From Crossaster papposus (Eukaryota > Echinodermata > Asteroidea > Velatida > Solasteridae): a stretch of 64,000 bases of DNA. The stretch lies in the NCBI GenBank assembly GCA_037893245.1, contig JBAIAA010000605.1:434001-498000 (forward strand). The letters run 5' to 3'. Below the pieces are notes generated by a model, which worked only from the letters and a program-made list of their open reading frames with translations, had not been told where the DNA came from and made no database searches. This document shows, in pieces, positions 1 to 12,600 of this stretch; within the stretch, counting starts at the first letter, position 1; each line of letters begins with the position of its first letter. The translations under genes were made by a program, and so were the position numbers.

Positions 1-325
1 CAAAAACAGAGATGAGATGAATGGAATAGTCAGTCACCCGAAAAGACCTTCAAAGGACAATATGTGTACATGTACTTGTTTGGGGTTGTAGTTTGGATTG
101 TGTTGGACCAGGGTTGGACCATAAATCATGAAGACCTTAGAGGCTTTTTCTGTTTTGTTAAGTTTGAATGGCCATCTGTAGTTGTTATCCAAACCAAAAT
201 TGTGGGACAGACATGTTTGAGTCAATAGTGTTCACTGTTCACATCTACATGTACATGTAGCTAGCTACAAGATCAACGGTGCTATTTCCTTTGGTGTACA
301 AGTAACTGCTGGCTAAATTCTAGTC
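1..325. other. Upstream flank of viperin, no gene seen
   Basis: This is AT-rich sequence before the viperin start codon. I see no TATA box at a convincing distance and no GAAANNGAAA-type interferon-response motif. The promoter and any 5' untranslated exon may lie here or outside the window. Confidence 0.5.
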
Positions 326-662
326 ATGTATGACATGATTGAGACTATCTGGATGTCTGTCAATCCAAAACATTATATAACAACTACACTTTCCCTGTTT
401 ATGGTGTGTTACTTTCTACGCAAGTGGTTGAAAAACCATACAAGTTTGGCTGCTGAAGAGACCAGTGCAACACCTAATGGCCACACCCATGAGGGAGTAA
501 GGAGGGAGGGCCATGTTGCCCAAACTCTGCCTGTAAGTGTCAACTATCACTTCACTCGGCAGTGTAACTACTCCTGTGGGTTCTGTTTCCATACAGCCAA
601 GACGTCTGATGTCTTGCCCATAGAGGATGCCAAACGAGGAATACAGATGTTGAAAGATGCAG
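326..662 (+). CDS. RSAD2: Viperin exon 1: N-terminal anchor and radical-SAM cysteines
   Basis: The exon starts at ATG 326 and ends before donor gtttgt at 663, phase 1. It encodes 112 residues plus one base, including the hydrophobic anchor, a variable linker and the CX3CX2C motif. This ATG is the first in frame and gives the expected family length. Confidence 0.93.
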
Positions 663-3600
663 GTTTGTAGGCCGATGCACCGAAATGCTGACATATGAAG
701 CCGAAAAAGACTTACACGTGTCTAGTGCTGGGATTTGAAACCGGTTTTAATTGTATTGGGTTTTAATTCCACTATTCGGTTTCGATTCAGAAAATCAAAT
801 ATGCTAAACCAACCCCCAAAAGTTTAGTCTTTTTTTGTGTGTGACACAGGCTGAAGAAGACAATTGTGCATGTAACACCTTCCAATTTGCTCCATACATT
901 GTAGTTTGCGATTGTTCTAGTGGTTTCATTATTAGCCTGCCAATTTGACGTATTTGTGAGTTCCACATCACAGCTCTGGGGTGTTTTTACAAAGACCCAG
1001 TGGTCTATAAATCCTCCCAATTATAACCAGTCATTGAGAGGGCATTTCTTGTGGCACCTCACTCATTACTTTTTGCTGGTATGAATGTGAGCTAGACGAG
1101 AACTTCTGGTGAAATCAAATAATCGTTATCCAGTTTAAACAAAATTAGAATAACCGGATTTTGAAAGCTCACTGAACACATACGATGTACAGTAAAAGTG
1201 GGCGTGGCTTGTACGGCCAAATCTCATTCCATAAATGTGCCTCAAATACTGGACTTCCTCCGTATTGTGATCCACACACAGCAGCCATACATATTGTAGC
1301 GCCCGTGCCGGTTGGGCGGTAGAGGGCGCTGGAGCGGTCCCACGGTGGTGGGATCGCTCCAGGTGGCTCCTGCTGGTGCGCCCCGGCGACCCGCCTTCGG
1401 ATTGCGCAACGGCCGAACCGGTTCTGACCAGTTCTGGTGCCGCGTGATGGTGTAAACCGAATGCCTTGTTTTGTTAGACGAGAGTCGCGATTAAACGGCT
1501 GAGAATCACCGGAAGAACAAGAATACTTGTGTCAAGAGTCTTTCTTGTGTGTGTAGACGACCCCAGGCGAATCTTCGTTACATTGGTGGCAGCGGTCGGC
1601 ATACGGAAGGACGGGAAAAGACCAGGTGAAGTGTTCATGTTTTCGGAAAACCACGATAGCACGGCAGCCAACTCGCCCCACGGCGAGAGGGCAGGCCAGG
1701 GCATGGGCCCAGGGAACGGGGACCAGTCCAGGAAGCTTTCAGGCACTCCGTGCATTACGCCAGAGGAGTTAGAGGCCTTTTTCAAGGATATACCAGAGAG
1801 CTCTGGGGGGGAGGCTATGGTTTCCTGGGAGTCAGGGTGTTTTCTGGGGGAGGATTCGGGGACTGATAACGGGGAATTTAAGAACATGTCCCAATGGTTA
1901 GGGGGCGACGGGGCGTCCACTCCGATTCAGGGTGAGGGCGCCCTTCCCCATAAATTGTCTGGGGCCGCTACCGAGCCCGGGGGGGACCCGGCCCGTGCTG
2001 TAAGCGGCGGCGCGGCAGACGTGTTGTTCCACGCGGAACGATGCCGAGCTGTGCCCGTCGATGCAGCGGAGTTGGGGCCTCACCGGGATATTCCCCAGTC
2101 GTTCTATGCAAATGATTTCGGGTCCGGGGGGGGGCCCGGCCCGTGCTGTAGACGGCGGCGCGGCAGACGGGTGGTTCCACGCGGAACAATCCCAAGCTGG
2201 CTCTGTCGGTGCAGCTCGGGCGGGGCCTCACCGGGACATCCCTCAATTGTTCCATACACAAATTATCGAGTCCGGGGGGGGCCCGGCCCGTGCGGTAGAC
2301 GGCAGCGCGGCAGACGGGTCGCGCCACGCGGGGCGACCCCAAGCCGTGGCTGTTGGTGCGGCGGGGGCGGGGACTCTTCGGGACACTCCCAGGATTTACT
2401 TTTCTACACCAGCGGGGCCTCACCAGGAAACATCCAGCTCCTACTCAAGGCCGGTGGGTTTTCAACCTGAGGAGGGGCCGCCCAGGGCCGTGGACGACAG
2501 CGCAGCTGGCGGGTCGTTTCACTCGGAGCGCCCGCGGGTTGTGTTCGTCGACGCAGCGGGGACAAGGAGTCGTCTGGAGGCAGGTCACCAGAACAGCGCC
2601 CTCTCAGAGGGCAATGGACAACACAGGGAGACGGGACAGGGTTTTTCCCAGCGAGCCAACGGAGCAGAGTTACTGCGCACACCAGGCAGGGGAGCGGAGC
2701 CGTCGAGGTTGCTCCTCACACGGGGAAGTGGAGCAGAGCCGTTGGAGTTGCTTTTCACGGGAAGCAACGGGACGAGGCTACTCCGCACACAAGGTAATGG
2801 GGCGGGGCCATCAGAGCTGCTCCTCGTGGGAGTCAATGGAGCAGAGCTGCTCCGCGCACAAACCAATGGAGCGGAGCAATCGGCACTGCCCCGCGTGGGA
2901 GTCAATGGAGCAGAACTGCTCCGCACACAAACCAATGGAGCGGAGCCGTCGGCACTGCTCCGCGTGGGAGTCAATGGAGCAGAACTGCTCCGCACACAAA
3001 CCAATGGAGCGGAGCCGTCGACACTGCTCCGCATGGGGGTCAATGGAGCGGAGCTGCTCCGCGCACAAGCCAATGGAGCGGAGCAATCGGCACTGCTCCG
3101 CATGGGAGTCAATGGAGCGGAGCTGCTCCGCGCACAAGCCAATGGAGCGGAGCAATCGGCACTGCTCCGCATGGGAGTCAATGGAGCGGAGCTGCTCCGC
3201 GCAAAAGCCAATGGAGCGGAGCAATCGGCACTGCTCCGCATGGGAGTCAATGGAGCGGAGCTGCTCCGCGCACAAGCCAATGGAGCGGAGCCGTCAAGGC
3301 TGCTCCGCACACACGCCAATGGAACGGAAGTTGCTCCGCGCACAGGCCAATAGAGCGGGGATGTTTCACACGCAGGCCGAAGCGACACCGGCGATGTACT
3401 CAATGAGGGGCCGTCCAAGTGGGGAAACGACCGGGGAGGCCAACACCCGGTGCCCGCTGGTGGGCCCGGACTGGCCCCCACTATGGGCGTCGGGAGAGCC
3501 GCGCCTAGGCCGGCGCCAACTAGAGTCGCCGCAGGACCGGAGCCAACGGGAATAAGTAGTCGAAGGCCGATGATGCTTCCGGATAAGTTCGACGGAGTTG

Positions 3601-6600
3601 CGTCCTGGTCGGACTACTTGATTCACTTTGAGAGCGTCGCGACAGTCAACCACTGGAGCGATGCCGAAAAGGCAATGTATCTGGCGTCTCACCTAAAGGG
3701 TACGGCCCAGGAGGCACTGGCAGACATGACGCCAGAGGCACGGGGGGAATACTCCTCCATCTTGGGGAACTTCGAGCACCGTTTCGGCGTGACAGCACAG
3801 GTACCATTACATCGGGCCCAGTTGTCCATGCGGACGAGGGGACGCGATGAGTCGCTCAGTAGCCTGGGACAGTCCATTCGGCGGCTGGTACTGCAAAGCT
3901 ACCCGAGACTACCGACACAGGCGCGGGAGGACTTGGGCGTTGAGGCATTCCGGAGGGCCTTGGGGGAGGAACAACTACAACGTCATCTTTTCTCCCGTAA
4001 GGCGAAGACCCTGACCGAGGCTGTTACACTGGCGACCGAAATGGAGGCGTTCATGGAGTCCCAAGAGTTCAGCCGGAGAGGGAGGGCCGGAGCCAGGGAT
4101 GTAAGGTCAGTGGAGCAACTTCCTCAGGCTCCGGCCGTGGAGCCTAAGTCGGTCCTGCCAGTGGGGTACAAACCTGAGACGCGGGCCCAGGTGGAGTGCT
4201 ACAGGTGCCATGAGCTCGGCCATTTCAGCAGAGACTGCCCCCGCCGGCGGGCCCAGGTGGAGTGCTACAGGTGCCATGAGCTCGGCCATTTCAGCAGAGA
4301 CTGCCCCCGCCGGAGTGGGAAAGGCGGCCCCCCGCCGCGCCGGCCCAGGGCCGGGGGAGCATGGAGACCGCCAGTTTCTGGGCCGGCAAGCCCAGTCGGC
4401 CCAGCCGCGACAGGGACGCCCGGAGCCAACTACATTGAAGGGATGGTAGCGGGAAGGCCAGTGCGTTGCCTTCTCGACACTGGGGCGACAGTGAGCCTGA
4501 TTGCGGGACGTTTCTACCATGCCTGGCTCAACGCGGATGGACGGAGACTACGCCCCGCGGTTCCGGGCCTGAGGATGGCGGACGGCAGTCCTATGCCGTC
4601 GAAGGGAAGAGGAGACTTTGAGTTACAAGTGGGCGACCTCCGCGTTCACCACACCTTTACGGTGGCCGAGATTGAGCCGGACGTGATCCTGGGTTTGGAC
4701 TTTCTCGCGAAGTACCACTGTAAGTGGAATTGGAACGACCATACGGTCACCCTCGACGGAAGGAAGTTCACCCTGGGGGGTATTACACGTGAGCCTCTCG
4801 TGGCAAGAGTGCAGGTAACAGAGAACATGGTGGTTCCGGCCGGCCATGAAGCGATCCTCGCCGGCGAAATAAGGAGCGGGACACGAGTGGGAGTCGGAAT
4901 GGTCTACCCCAACTTGGAGGCTACGGACAACTGCCGGGTTGCGGTCGCCACCGGTCTGGTGGACACCAATAATGGAACCGTGCCGGTGAGAGTTTTCAAC
5001 CCGACGGCCGACCCAGTGACGATCTACCAGGGCAGCCGTTTGGCTCTCTTCTCGCCGGTGGAGGAGTTGGACGTGATGGAGTTAGAAGAGGGATGGCGAG
5101 GGGTTGCCACTGGCCGTGCTCCGGCGGATGCACGGCCGGAGGTTCCTCCTTACCTACAAGACCTCTTGGAGCGAGGAGCGACGGACCTCACCCGGACTCA
5201 ACGTTCCCGACTGGCGGGGCTGCTGACGGAGTTCGCCGGAGCTTTCACCGGCCCCGACGGCCGCCTTGGGCACACGGAGCTGACCAAACACGCCATCAAG
5301 ACGGGAGACGCGGTGCCGGTTCGCCAACCACCCAGGAGGTTGCCGATCCATAAGAGGCAGGAGGCCGACCAGCAGGTAAAACAGATGCTGCGGGATGGCG
5401 TGGTAGAACCGTCTGGTAGTCCCTGGTCGTCGCCGGTGGTGTTAGTCCGGAAGAAGGACGGGACTGTCCGTTTCTGCGTGGACTACCGGAGGGTCAACGA
5501 GGTAACAATTAAGGATGCCTACCCCATCCCCAGAATTGAAGATAACCTGGACGCCTTAAGCGGGGCAAAGTGGTTCAGTACCCTCGACCTAGCCAGCGGC
5601 TACTGGCAGGTCGGGATGGAGGAGGAGGACCGGGAGAAGACGGCGTTCGGCATGCAGAACGGGCTGTACCAGTTCACCGTTATGCCGTTCGGGCTGTGCA
5701 ACGCTCCGGCAACGTTCGAGCGCCTGATGGAACAGGTACTGAAGGGACTACAATGGCAAGTGGCAGTAGTCTACTTGGACGACGTTATCGTGTGGGGGAC
5801 AGATTTCGAGGAGCATCAGGAGAGGTTGGCGGTAGTCCTGGAACGGTTCCGGGCCGCGGGGTTGAGGCTTAAACCCAAGAAGTGTAGCCTTTTCAAGAAG
5901 GAAGTGTCGTTCCTAGGCCATCTCGTGTCAGCCGACGGGGTCAGGACCGATCCAGAGAAGGTCAAAGTCATTCGGAGCTGGCCTCAACCCGCGAACCTGA
6001 CCCAGGTCAGGAGCTTCCTGGGCCTCGCCTCCTACTACAGGCGGTTCATCGTGAATTTCGCCGAGATCGCCCGCCCCCTCCACGCCCTGACCGCCAAGAG
6101 CCAAAGAACATTTTCATGGTCTACCGCTTGCCAGTCAGCGTTCGACCACCTGAAGGACGCGTTGACCACGGCACCGGTGCTACGGTACCCGGACACAGAG
6201 CACCGTTACATTCTGGACACGGACGCCAGCAACTGCACCATCGGAGCCGTGCTGGCACAGGAAGGGGAGGAAGGTGAGCAGGTGATCGCGTACGGGAGCC
6301 GTACCTTGTCCAAGGCCGAACACAACTACTGTACCACGCGGAGAGAGTTGCTGGCCGTAGTCCATTTCGTCCACTATTTCAAACACTACCTCCTTGGCAA
6401 ACGGTTCTTGCTCCGAACGGACCACGGATCCCTCCGATGGATGTTCAACTTCAATGAGCCGGAGGGGCAGACTGCCAGGTGGATCCAGAGGCTGGGGTGT
6501 TACGAGTTCGACGTGGAACATCGGGCGGGGAAGAAGCATACGAACGCCGACGCCGTTTCCCGAATTCCGTGCGGTCAATGTGGACGTTCAGGCGAGGTCA

Positions 6601-9600
6601 GCAACGAATGCTACACCAAGGGACCCCTGTTGGGAGCCATTGGGAAGACAGAACTGGAAGAGACCACCCCGGTGGAGGGACTCCTGGCGGCCTGGGATTC
6701 CGAGGAGCTAAGGCAGGAGCAGCGTGACGACCCGGAGCTAGGACGAATCGTCCACTGGCTGGATGAGGGACTCCCCAAACCCGGCTGGTCGGACGTGTCG
6801 GCCCTGGACGAGGGCACGAAATTCTGGTGGGCAAAGTGGGGGACCCTGCGACTGTCACACGGGGTGCTACAGATCGGGTGGGAGCAGCCTCAGGACGGAC
6901 TCCGCAAGTGGAAGGTCGTAGTCCCTCGGACGCGGGTGGAGGACATCTTGCGGCTAACCCATGATTGCAGGACATCGGGACACTTGGGTGTCGCCCGGAC
7001 GGTTGCTCGGTTGAGGCAAGCGCCGGTGTACTTCCGGGAGATGCGACGCCAGGCGATGGAGTGGTGCCAAAAGTGCCACAAGTGCGGTTCAAAGAAGCCG
7101 CCCCCTCGACCCCTCCGGGCCCCACTGCAGCAGTACTTGGTGGGTGCGCCGATGGAGCGCATCGCGATCGACCTCACAGGCCGGTTCCCCAAAACCAAGG
7201 CGGGGAATTCAAGCATCATGGTGGTGGCGGACTATTTCACAAAGTGGGTGGAGGCGTTTCCGATCCCGGACCAGACAGCCCTCACCGTCGCCCGAACCCT
7301 GGTGGAGCAGGTCATCACCCGTTTCGGCACCCCCCTCGAGATCCACACGGATCAGGGGAGGGAGTTCGAAGCCCGACTGTTCCAGGACACTTGCCGTCTA
7401 CTGGGCGTCCACAAGACTCGCACGACGCCGTTCCATCCCCAGTCTGACGGAATGGTGGAGCGATTCAACCGCACCGTTAAGACGATGTTGAGCCTGTTCG
7501 TGCGAGAGAACCAGGATGACTGGGACGAACACCTTCCGTACGTAATGATGGCGTACCGCTCCTCTCAGCACGACAGCACCAAGTTCACGCCGAACATGCT
7601 CATGCTCGGCCGGGAGGTGCGGCTTCCGTTGGACTTGGTGGTGGGACAGCCAGAGGAGCCGACGACAGAGGCAACGGTACAGGAGTACGTAGACGAACTG
7701 AGGGCGAAGATTGAGCGCGCGCACAAATTCGCTCGACAGCACCTGAAGGGGAGCCAAACACACCAGAAGCAGCATTACGATCGTCGGGCCGAGGGTACCG
7801 GTTACGAGCCCGGACGTGCCGTGTGGCTCTACACTCCCTCCAAGAAGGTGGGTCGCACGCCCAAACTACAGTGCTGGTGGGACGGGCCTTTTGTGGTGTT
7901 GAAGAGGACCGACGACGTCACCTACCGGATCCAGAGGTCGCCTCGCGCCAAGGCCAAGGTGGTCCATTTCAACCGGCTTAAGCCATACTTGGGGGACGTC
8001 CAGGTAGACTGGTGGAGACGGGCCGCAGGAAACCATCCAGGGGAACCCAGCCGAGTCACAGAGGAAGGTCAGTCACCGCCGGGGGAACGGTCATCACCAG
8101 CATCTAGCCCAGAGCTTCGGGCTCCTTCGGCGGGGACGGGAGTGCTCGGTCGGATGTAGCGGAACTACCTCCGGAGAGGCCAGAAGGGGAGGCGTCCCAG
8201 CCCGTTGCGGAAACGGATGTCACTCTTGACGGGGTGGAGGAGACGGACGCAGATCTGAGACCGGACGAACCTGAAGGGGAGACGTTCCAGCCCGCTGCGG
8301 AAACAGATGTCACTCTTGACGGGGTAGAGGAGACGGACGCAGAGCTGGGACCGGACGGACCTGAGGGGGAGGGTGTCCAGTCGCCTCCTCCGCCGACGGA
8401 ACCAGGCACCGAACGGTATACTCGCGTTGGCCGGAAAGTAGTCCGCCCTAGTCGATATTGTTTTGCCTTAACCAAACTTTCGTCTCCTCCTTCCCCCCGC
8501 AGGATGACTCCCGTGGCGTGTCCTCACTGTGGGAAGACCTTCACCCGCCGCAGCAACCGCCGCAGGCACATCCGCACTGCGTGCGTGGAGCTCCACGCGG
8601 AACGCCCGTACGCATGCGAGCGTGGTTGCGGCCTTCAGTTCTACCGGGAGGACGTCCGGGGGCGTCACCATCGATATTGCCAAGGGGGGTTGGTGGCTGG
8701 AGTGATGGCGGGGGCGGACACCTTAGACGTCCACCCGAGTGAGGACGAGATGGAGCTCGTCAACGCTGCCAGCCGGGAGCTTTCTCCGCCTTGTCTCTCC
8801 CGACAAGGGAGCCCGGACTTTCTCTGCAGGGGGCGGAGCCAATCAACCGCTGCCAGTCCCGCGTCACTGTCCCGGGCCAAGCGACGACGGAGCCCAGTTC
8901 CGGCGAGGGATCCGGGGGTCCGTCTCCACGCGGAGCGACCTCCCCGGCCCCCTCGGGCGGGACGGAACGAGTCGACCAGCCAGCCACGACCAGAGCAGGA
9001 GGAACTACACCAACCGCCGGGGGACCGCGTCCGCGCGGAGCGATTCCCCCGGCCTCGTTCCAGACGGGACAAGTCGGCCAGCCAGCCACGACCAGGACGG
9101 GAGGGGCTACCTCGACCGCCAAGGGACCACTGCCGCTCGGAGTGTTCCCCCCGGCCTTGTGCAGAATCGGACAAGTCCAACCAGAAGCAGGAACGGCTTC
9201 CTCCGTCGCCCAGGGGCCGTTGGTCGGGACGACGGGGCCACCGGCACCGCTCACGCTGTCCGGAAGGAAGCAGCGCCGCCAGGGCCTCTCCGCCGGCTTC
9301 CGCGGAGGGGGGGACGCAGACGGAGCCTCCGACGCCTCCGCTGGTGGCGACATTCCCGTGGAGTGGGTCGCCCCGGGTCCTGCCGGTCGGATGTCGGGTG
9401 GAGCTGCCGGACGGGACCTGGATGAGGCTGGACATGGACGGCGTCATCCAGCGACCCCATGAGGTGAGGGAGGTGGCCACCCACATGCCGGTCCCCTTAT
9501 GCGAGCACTTGCGGGACGAGTGGCGCCTGGAGACCACGCCCACCGGGTTGGACAGCGACGGCCACCGGCTGTTCCGATCGAGCGTGGTCCACTCCTATGA

Positions 9601-12600
9601 AGTTCCGGGGAGGCTCCTCCAGACATACGAGGGCCAGCAGTACGGCCAGTACTTCGTACATCCGTCAGCGGCGGGCCAGCCTTCGCTGGGAGGACTGCTA
9701 CCCCCTGGGGCACCCCCACCTCCACGCTACCCCGATGACGTGCCACAGGAATTCTGGGAGCAGTTGTTCCGACAGACGGAAGTCCAGCGCCAGCCACCTC
9801 CTACCTCCTAGATGAGAACTTTTAACCAGTGTTGTTTTCTTGTTGTAACCTTAAGGTTGTTTTCTTTTTGTTGTATAAAATGTTGGCGTCGTGCGCTTTC
9901 CGGGGCGGTTGGCCGGGGGGCGGCAGCAGCAGCCCATAGTCTTGTTTGGGGGCAAACAAGGTCTTCGTGGGGGGCTGTGTAGCGCCCGTGCCGGTTGGGC
10001 GGTAGAGGGCGCTGGAGCGGTCCCACGGTGGTGGGATCGCTCCAGGTGGCTCCTGCTGGTGCGCCCCGGCGACCCGCCTTCGGATTGCGCAACGGCCGAA
10101 CCGGTTCTGACCAGTTCTGGTGCCGCGTGATGGTGTAAACCGAATGCCTTGTTTTGTTAGACGAGAGTCGCGATTAAACGGCTGAGAATCACCGGAAGAA
10201 CAAGAATACTTGTGTCAAGAGTCTTTCTTGTGTGTGTAGACGACCCCAGGCGAATCTTCGTTACAATATGTAAAAAATAGCGCAAGGTCCCAAAAACATT
10301 TTGTTGCCATGGCATACCGTAGCGCCACCAATGACAGCTTTGGTCGTGCATATCAAGCATGCGTCATCAATTCTTTTGGGCGGTTGATGGCACTATGCGA
10401 TCTTGGTACATTATTTGGTTCTCGCATTTGTTTTTTTGGAAAAGTACAAAATTGTGTCGGATATGATAGGACAGCTACATGTAGACAGTTTGAAAATACA
10501 GAATCCCAAAGTTTGCAACATTAACAAGATCATTAGTACTGCATGAAAAGACTATCAAATGAAACCAAAAGCCCAAACTGCGGTTTTTGTATCTTTTCTT
10601 TATATCAATGTCCATAGCAACAATAGTTTTCCGGACATTCCGGCCTTTTCAAGAGGGCCGCTGTGTGGCTCACAATAGGGAGGGAGTCCAGTATTTGAGC
10701 CACATTTATGGGGCTAGGCCAAATCTAGAACAAGCCAATCATTTATCGGCCATGCATTTCTGGCCTTGCTCGTGACGTGTTTATGTGTCACCCGTTTTTG
10801 AGTGTAGGGAAAACGTTGTGTGTTTATATACATCCTCCGGCGCTAACTGGTTAAATAATTTATTTTGTATTCGTTGGCGACCCGAAAATGGAGCATGGAG
10901 GGTAGTTTAGGTTGGGGCGCGTTGTTGCGGTTGGGGCGCGTTGTTGCGGTTGGGGCGCATTGTTGCAGTTGGGGTGTGTTGTTGCGGTTGGAGCGCATTG
11001 TTGCGGTTGGGGCAGAGGCCTGTTTCTTATGGCTTTACCATTAAGTGCCCATTTTTCCAGATTTAATTGAATTTCAAGTTTGTTTCACCTTATTGACAGC
11101 AACACAGACATGTGTATGTATTGCAAAAAAGTCTGATGAACATTAAAATAAAAGATGATTTGAACTGTGACTGTCTCCAAGTGTTCGTTTTTGCTTCTTT
11201 ACGTAGAAGTTTGCCCAAAGGATAAAATCACCATCTCTAACCAAAAAAAAGTACCGGTACATGTACCGGTATATTTTCAGTTTTGCTAACTAGCAAATCT
11301 CATGATCTAAAAATCATATGAAAGGTTACAGTATGCCAAAGGTGAATATTAAAAACAACAAACCTAATGCCATTGATTCTCATGGTGAAAAGAAATATGA
11401 AACATTGTTGGCATCGATGAGTACTGTACATAATCTTCGTGGGACAGCCTGTACAGGCACCCCCATTGAAAAGGCTCATCGTGCAATTGTCAGCCCTGCC
11501 TGGGGCCGCCAGAAAGCCCAGCAAGGTAAACAGTGGATTACAGGGGCCAATTTCTAGCTGCTAAGCAAAAAAAAATTGCTTAGCACAAAAAAGTCTTGCT
11601 CATTAAACAAACAGGTTATTAGCCAAAATTATACGTGTTTTTCATGCTAAGCAAACAAACAGCTGATTATCAATCCAGAACAATAAAGATCAGGTGAAAA
11701 TTTGGTCTGTAACCTTGTTTTTGCCAAGGACAAATTGTCATGCTAAGCACATTTTTGTGCTAAGCAACTCTATGAAATTGGCCCCAGGTGTCACCTTGTT
11801 TGTAGTCTCTTTGGAAATTTAAACAATTTTTGTGGGCATTTTCTTATTTGTCCTGCCTAACACTAGGCATGCAGAAGATCAATTTCTCTGGTGGTGAACC
11901 GTTCATCGTGCAGAGAGGCAAGTTTGTTGGGGAACTTGTACAATTCTGCAAAGTTGACCTTCAGCTTCCTAGTGTCACTATAGTCAGCAATGGTAGCCTG
12001 ATAGCTGAGAAATGGTTTAAAACCTACGGTAAGTCAGAGGCAAACAAATCGCTGAGAAATAAAGAAACAAAAACAGAAATCATGACAGTGTTGTAAGCAA
12101 ACCCTTGGGAAAGAAACAATCAATGATACAAAGACTTCAACAACAAAGTATTTAAACACCATTCTGAATGTTGGAATCCCTCAGTCTCCTCACGAAGGGA
12201 CAGAGCATACTATCCAAAACATTGAATTCCATCCGGTTCTTTTTCAGAACTACACATCTCACTAAAGATATTTACCACATGATTTTACGACAAACTGTTT
12301 ATTGTATTACCTTTTTTGCCATGCAAACCTTCAAATCTCACCTGAAGATAAAAATATCAGGCCCTCTTAATTTATTGGATTCATTCTGAATAACTTAAGA
12401 TCAGCAGAAACTTGTTCAGTATTCAATACTTGCGTTAAATATTTGTGAATTCAGCCTTGAAAAGAAACAAAGTGACTTTAAAAATAAAAATTAGACCTGA
12501 AATGAATACGATGGGAGTCAAACATGTCAAGTTAAAAGTGTTCTTTGATTAGATTTGAGGCAAACACCTTAATTGAGAATCTTTTCCATTGATAAAAGAT

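Larger units (their letters stand above)
1295..10265 (+). mobile_element. Full-length Ty3/Gypsy LTR retrotransposon in viperin intron 1
   Basis: The element is 8,971 bp, flanked by a 4-bp ATAT duplication (1291-1294 and 10266-10269). It has two 288-bp LTRs starting TG and ending CA, a primer site, gag-pol with protease, RT, RNase H and integrase in Gypsy order, and a 3' zinc-finger ORF. It is much more GC-rich than the surrounding intron. It lies in the same orientation as viperin. The LTRs look identical by eye, which implies a recent insertion. Confidence 0.96.

Noticed and set aside
1990..2200. GTTCCACGCGGAAC words resembling bacterial parS centromere sites
   Set aside because: They are coding words of the repeated FHAE segment of a retrotransposon, differ from the parS core, and occur in a eukaryotic context.
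2585..3481. Minus-strand ORFs of 154-298 codons opposite the pre-gag repeats
   Set aside because: They are shadows of GC-rich 69-bp repeats whose period is a multiple of three.
8504..9811. Host zinc-finger gene or retroviral envelope
   Set aside because: It lies wholly between pol and the 3' LTR, so it belongs to the element; it has no signal peptide, cleavage site or membrane anchor, so it is not an envelope.
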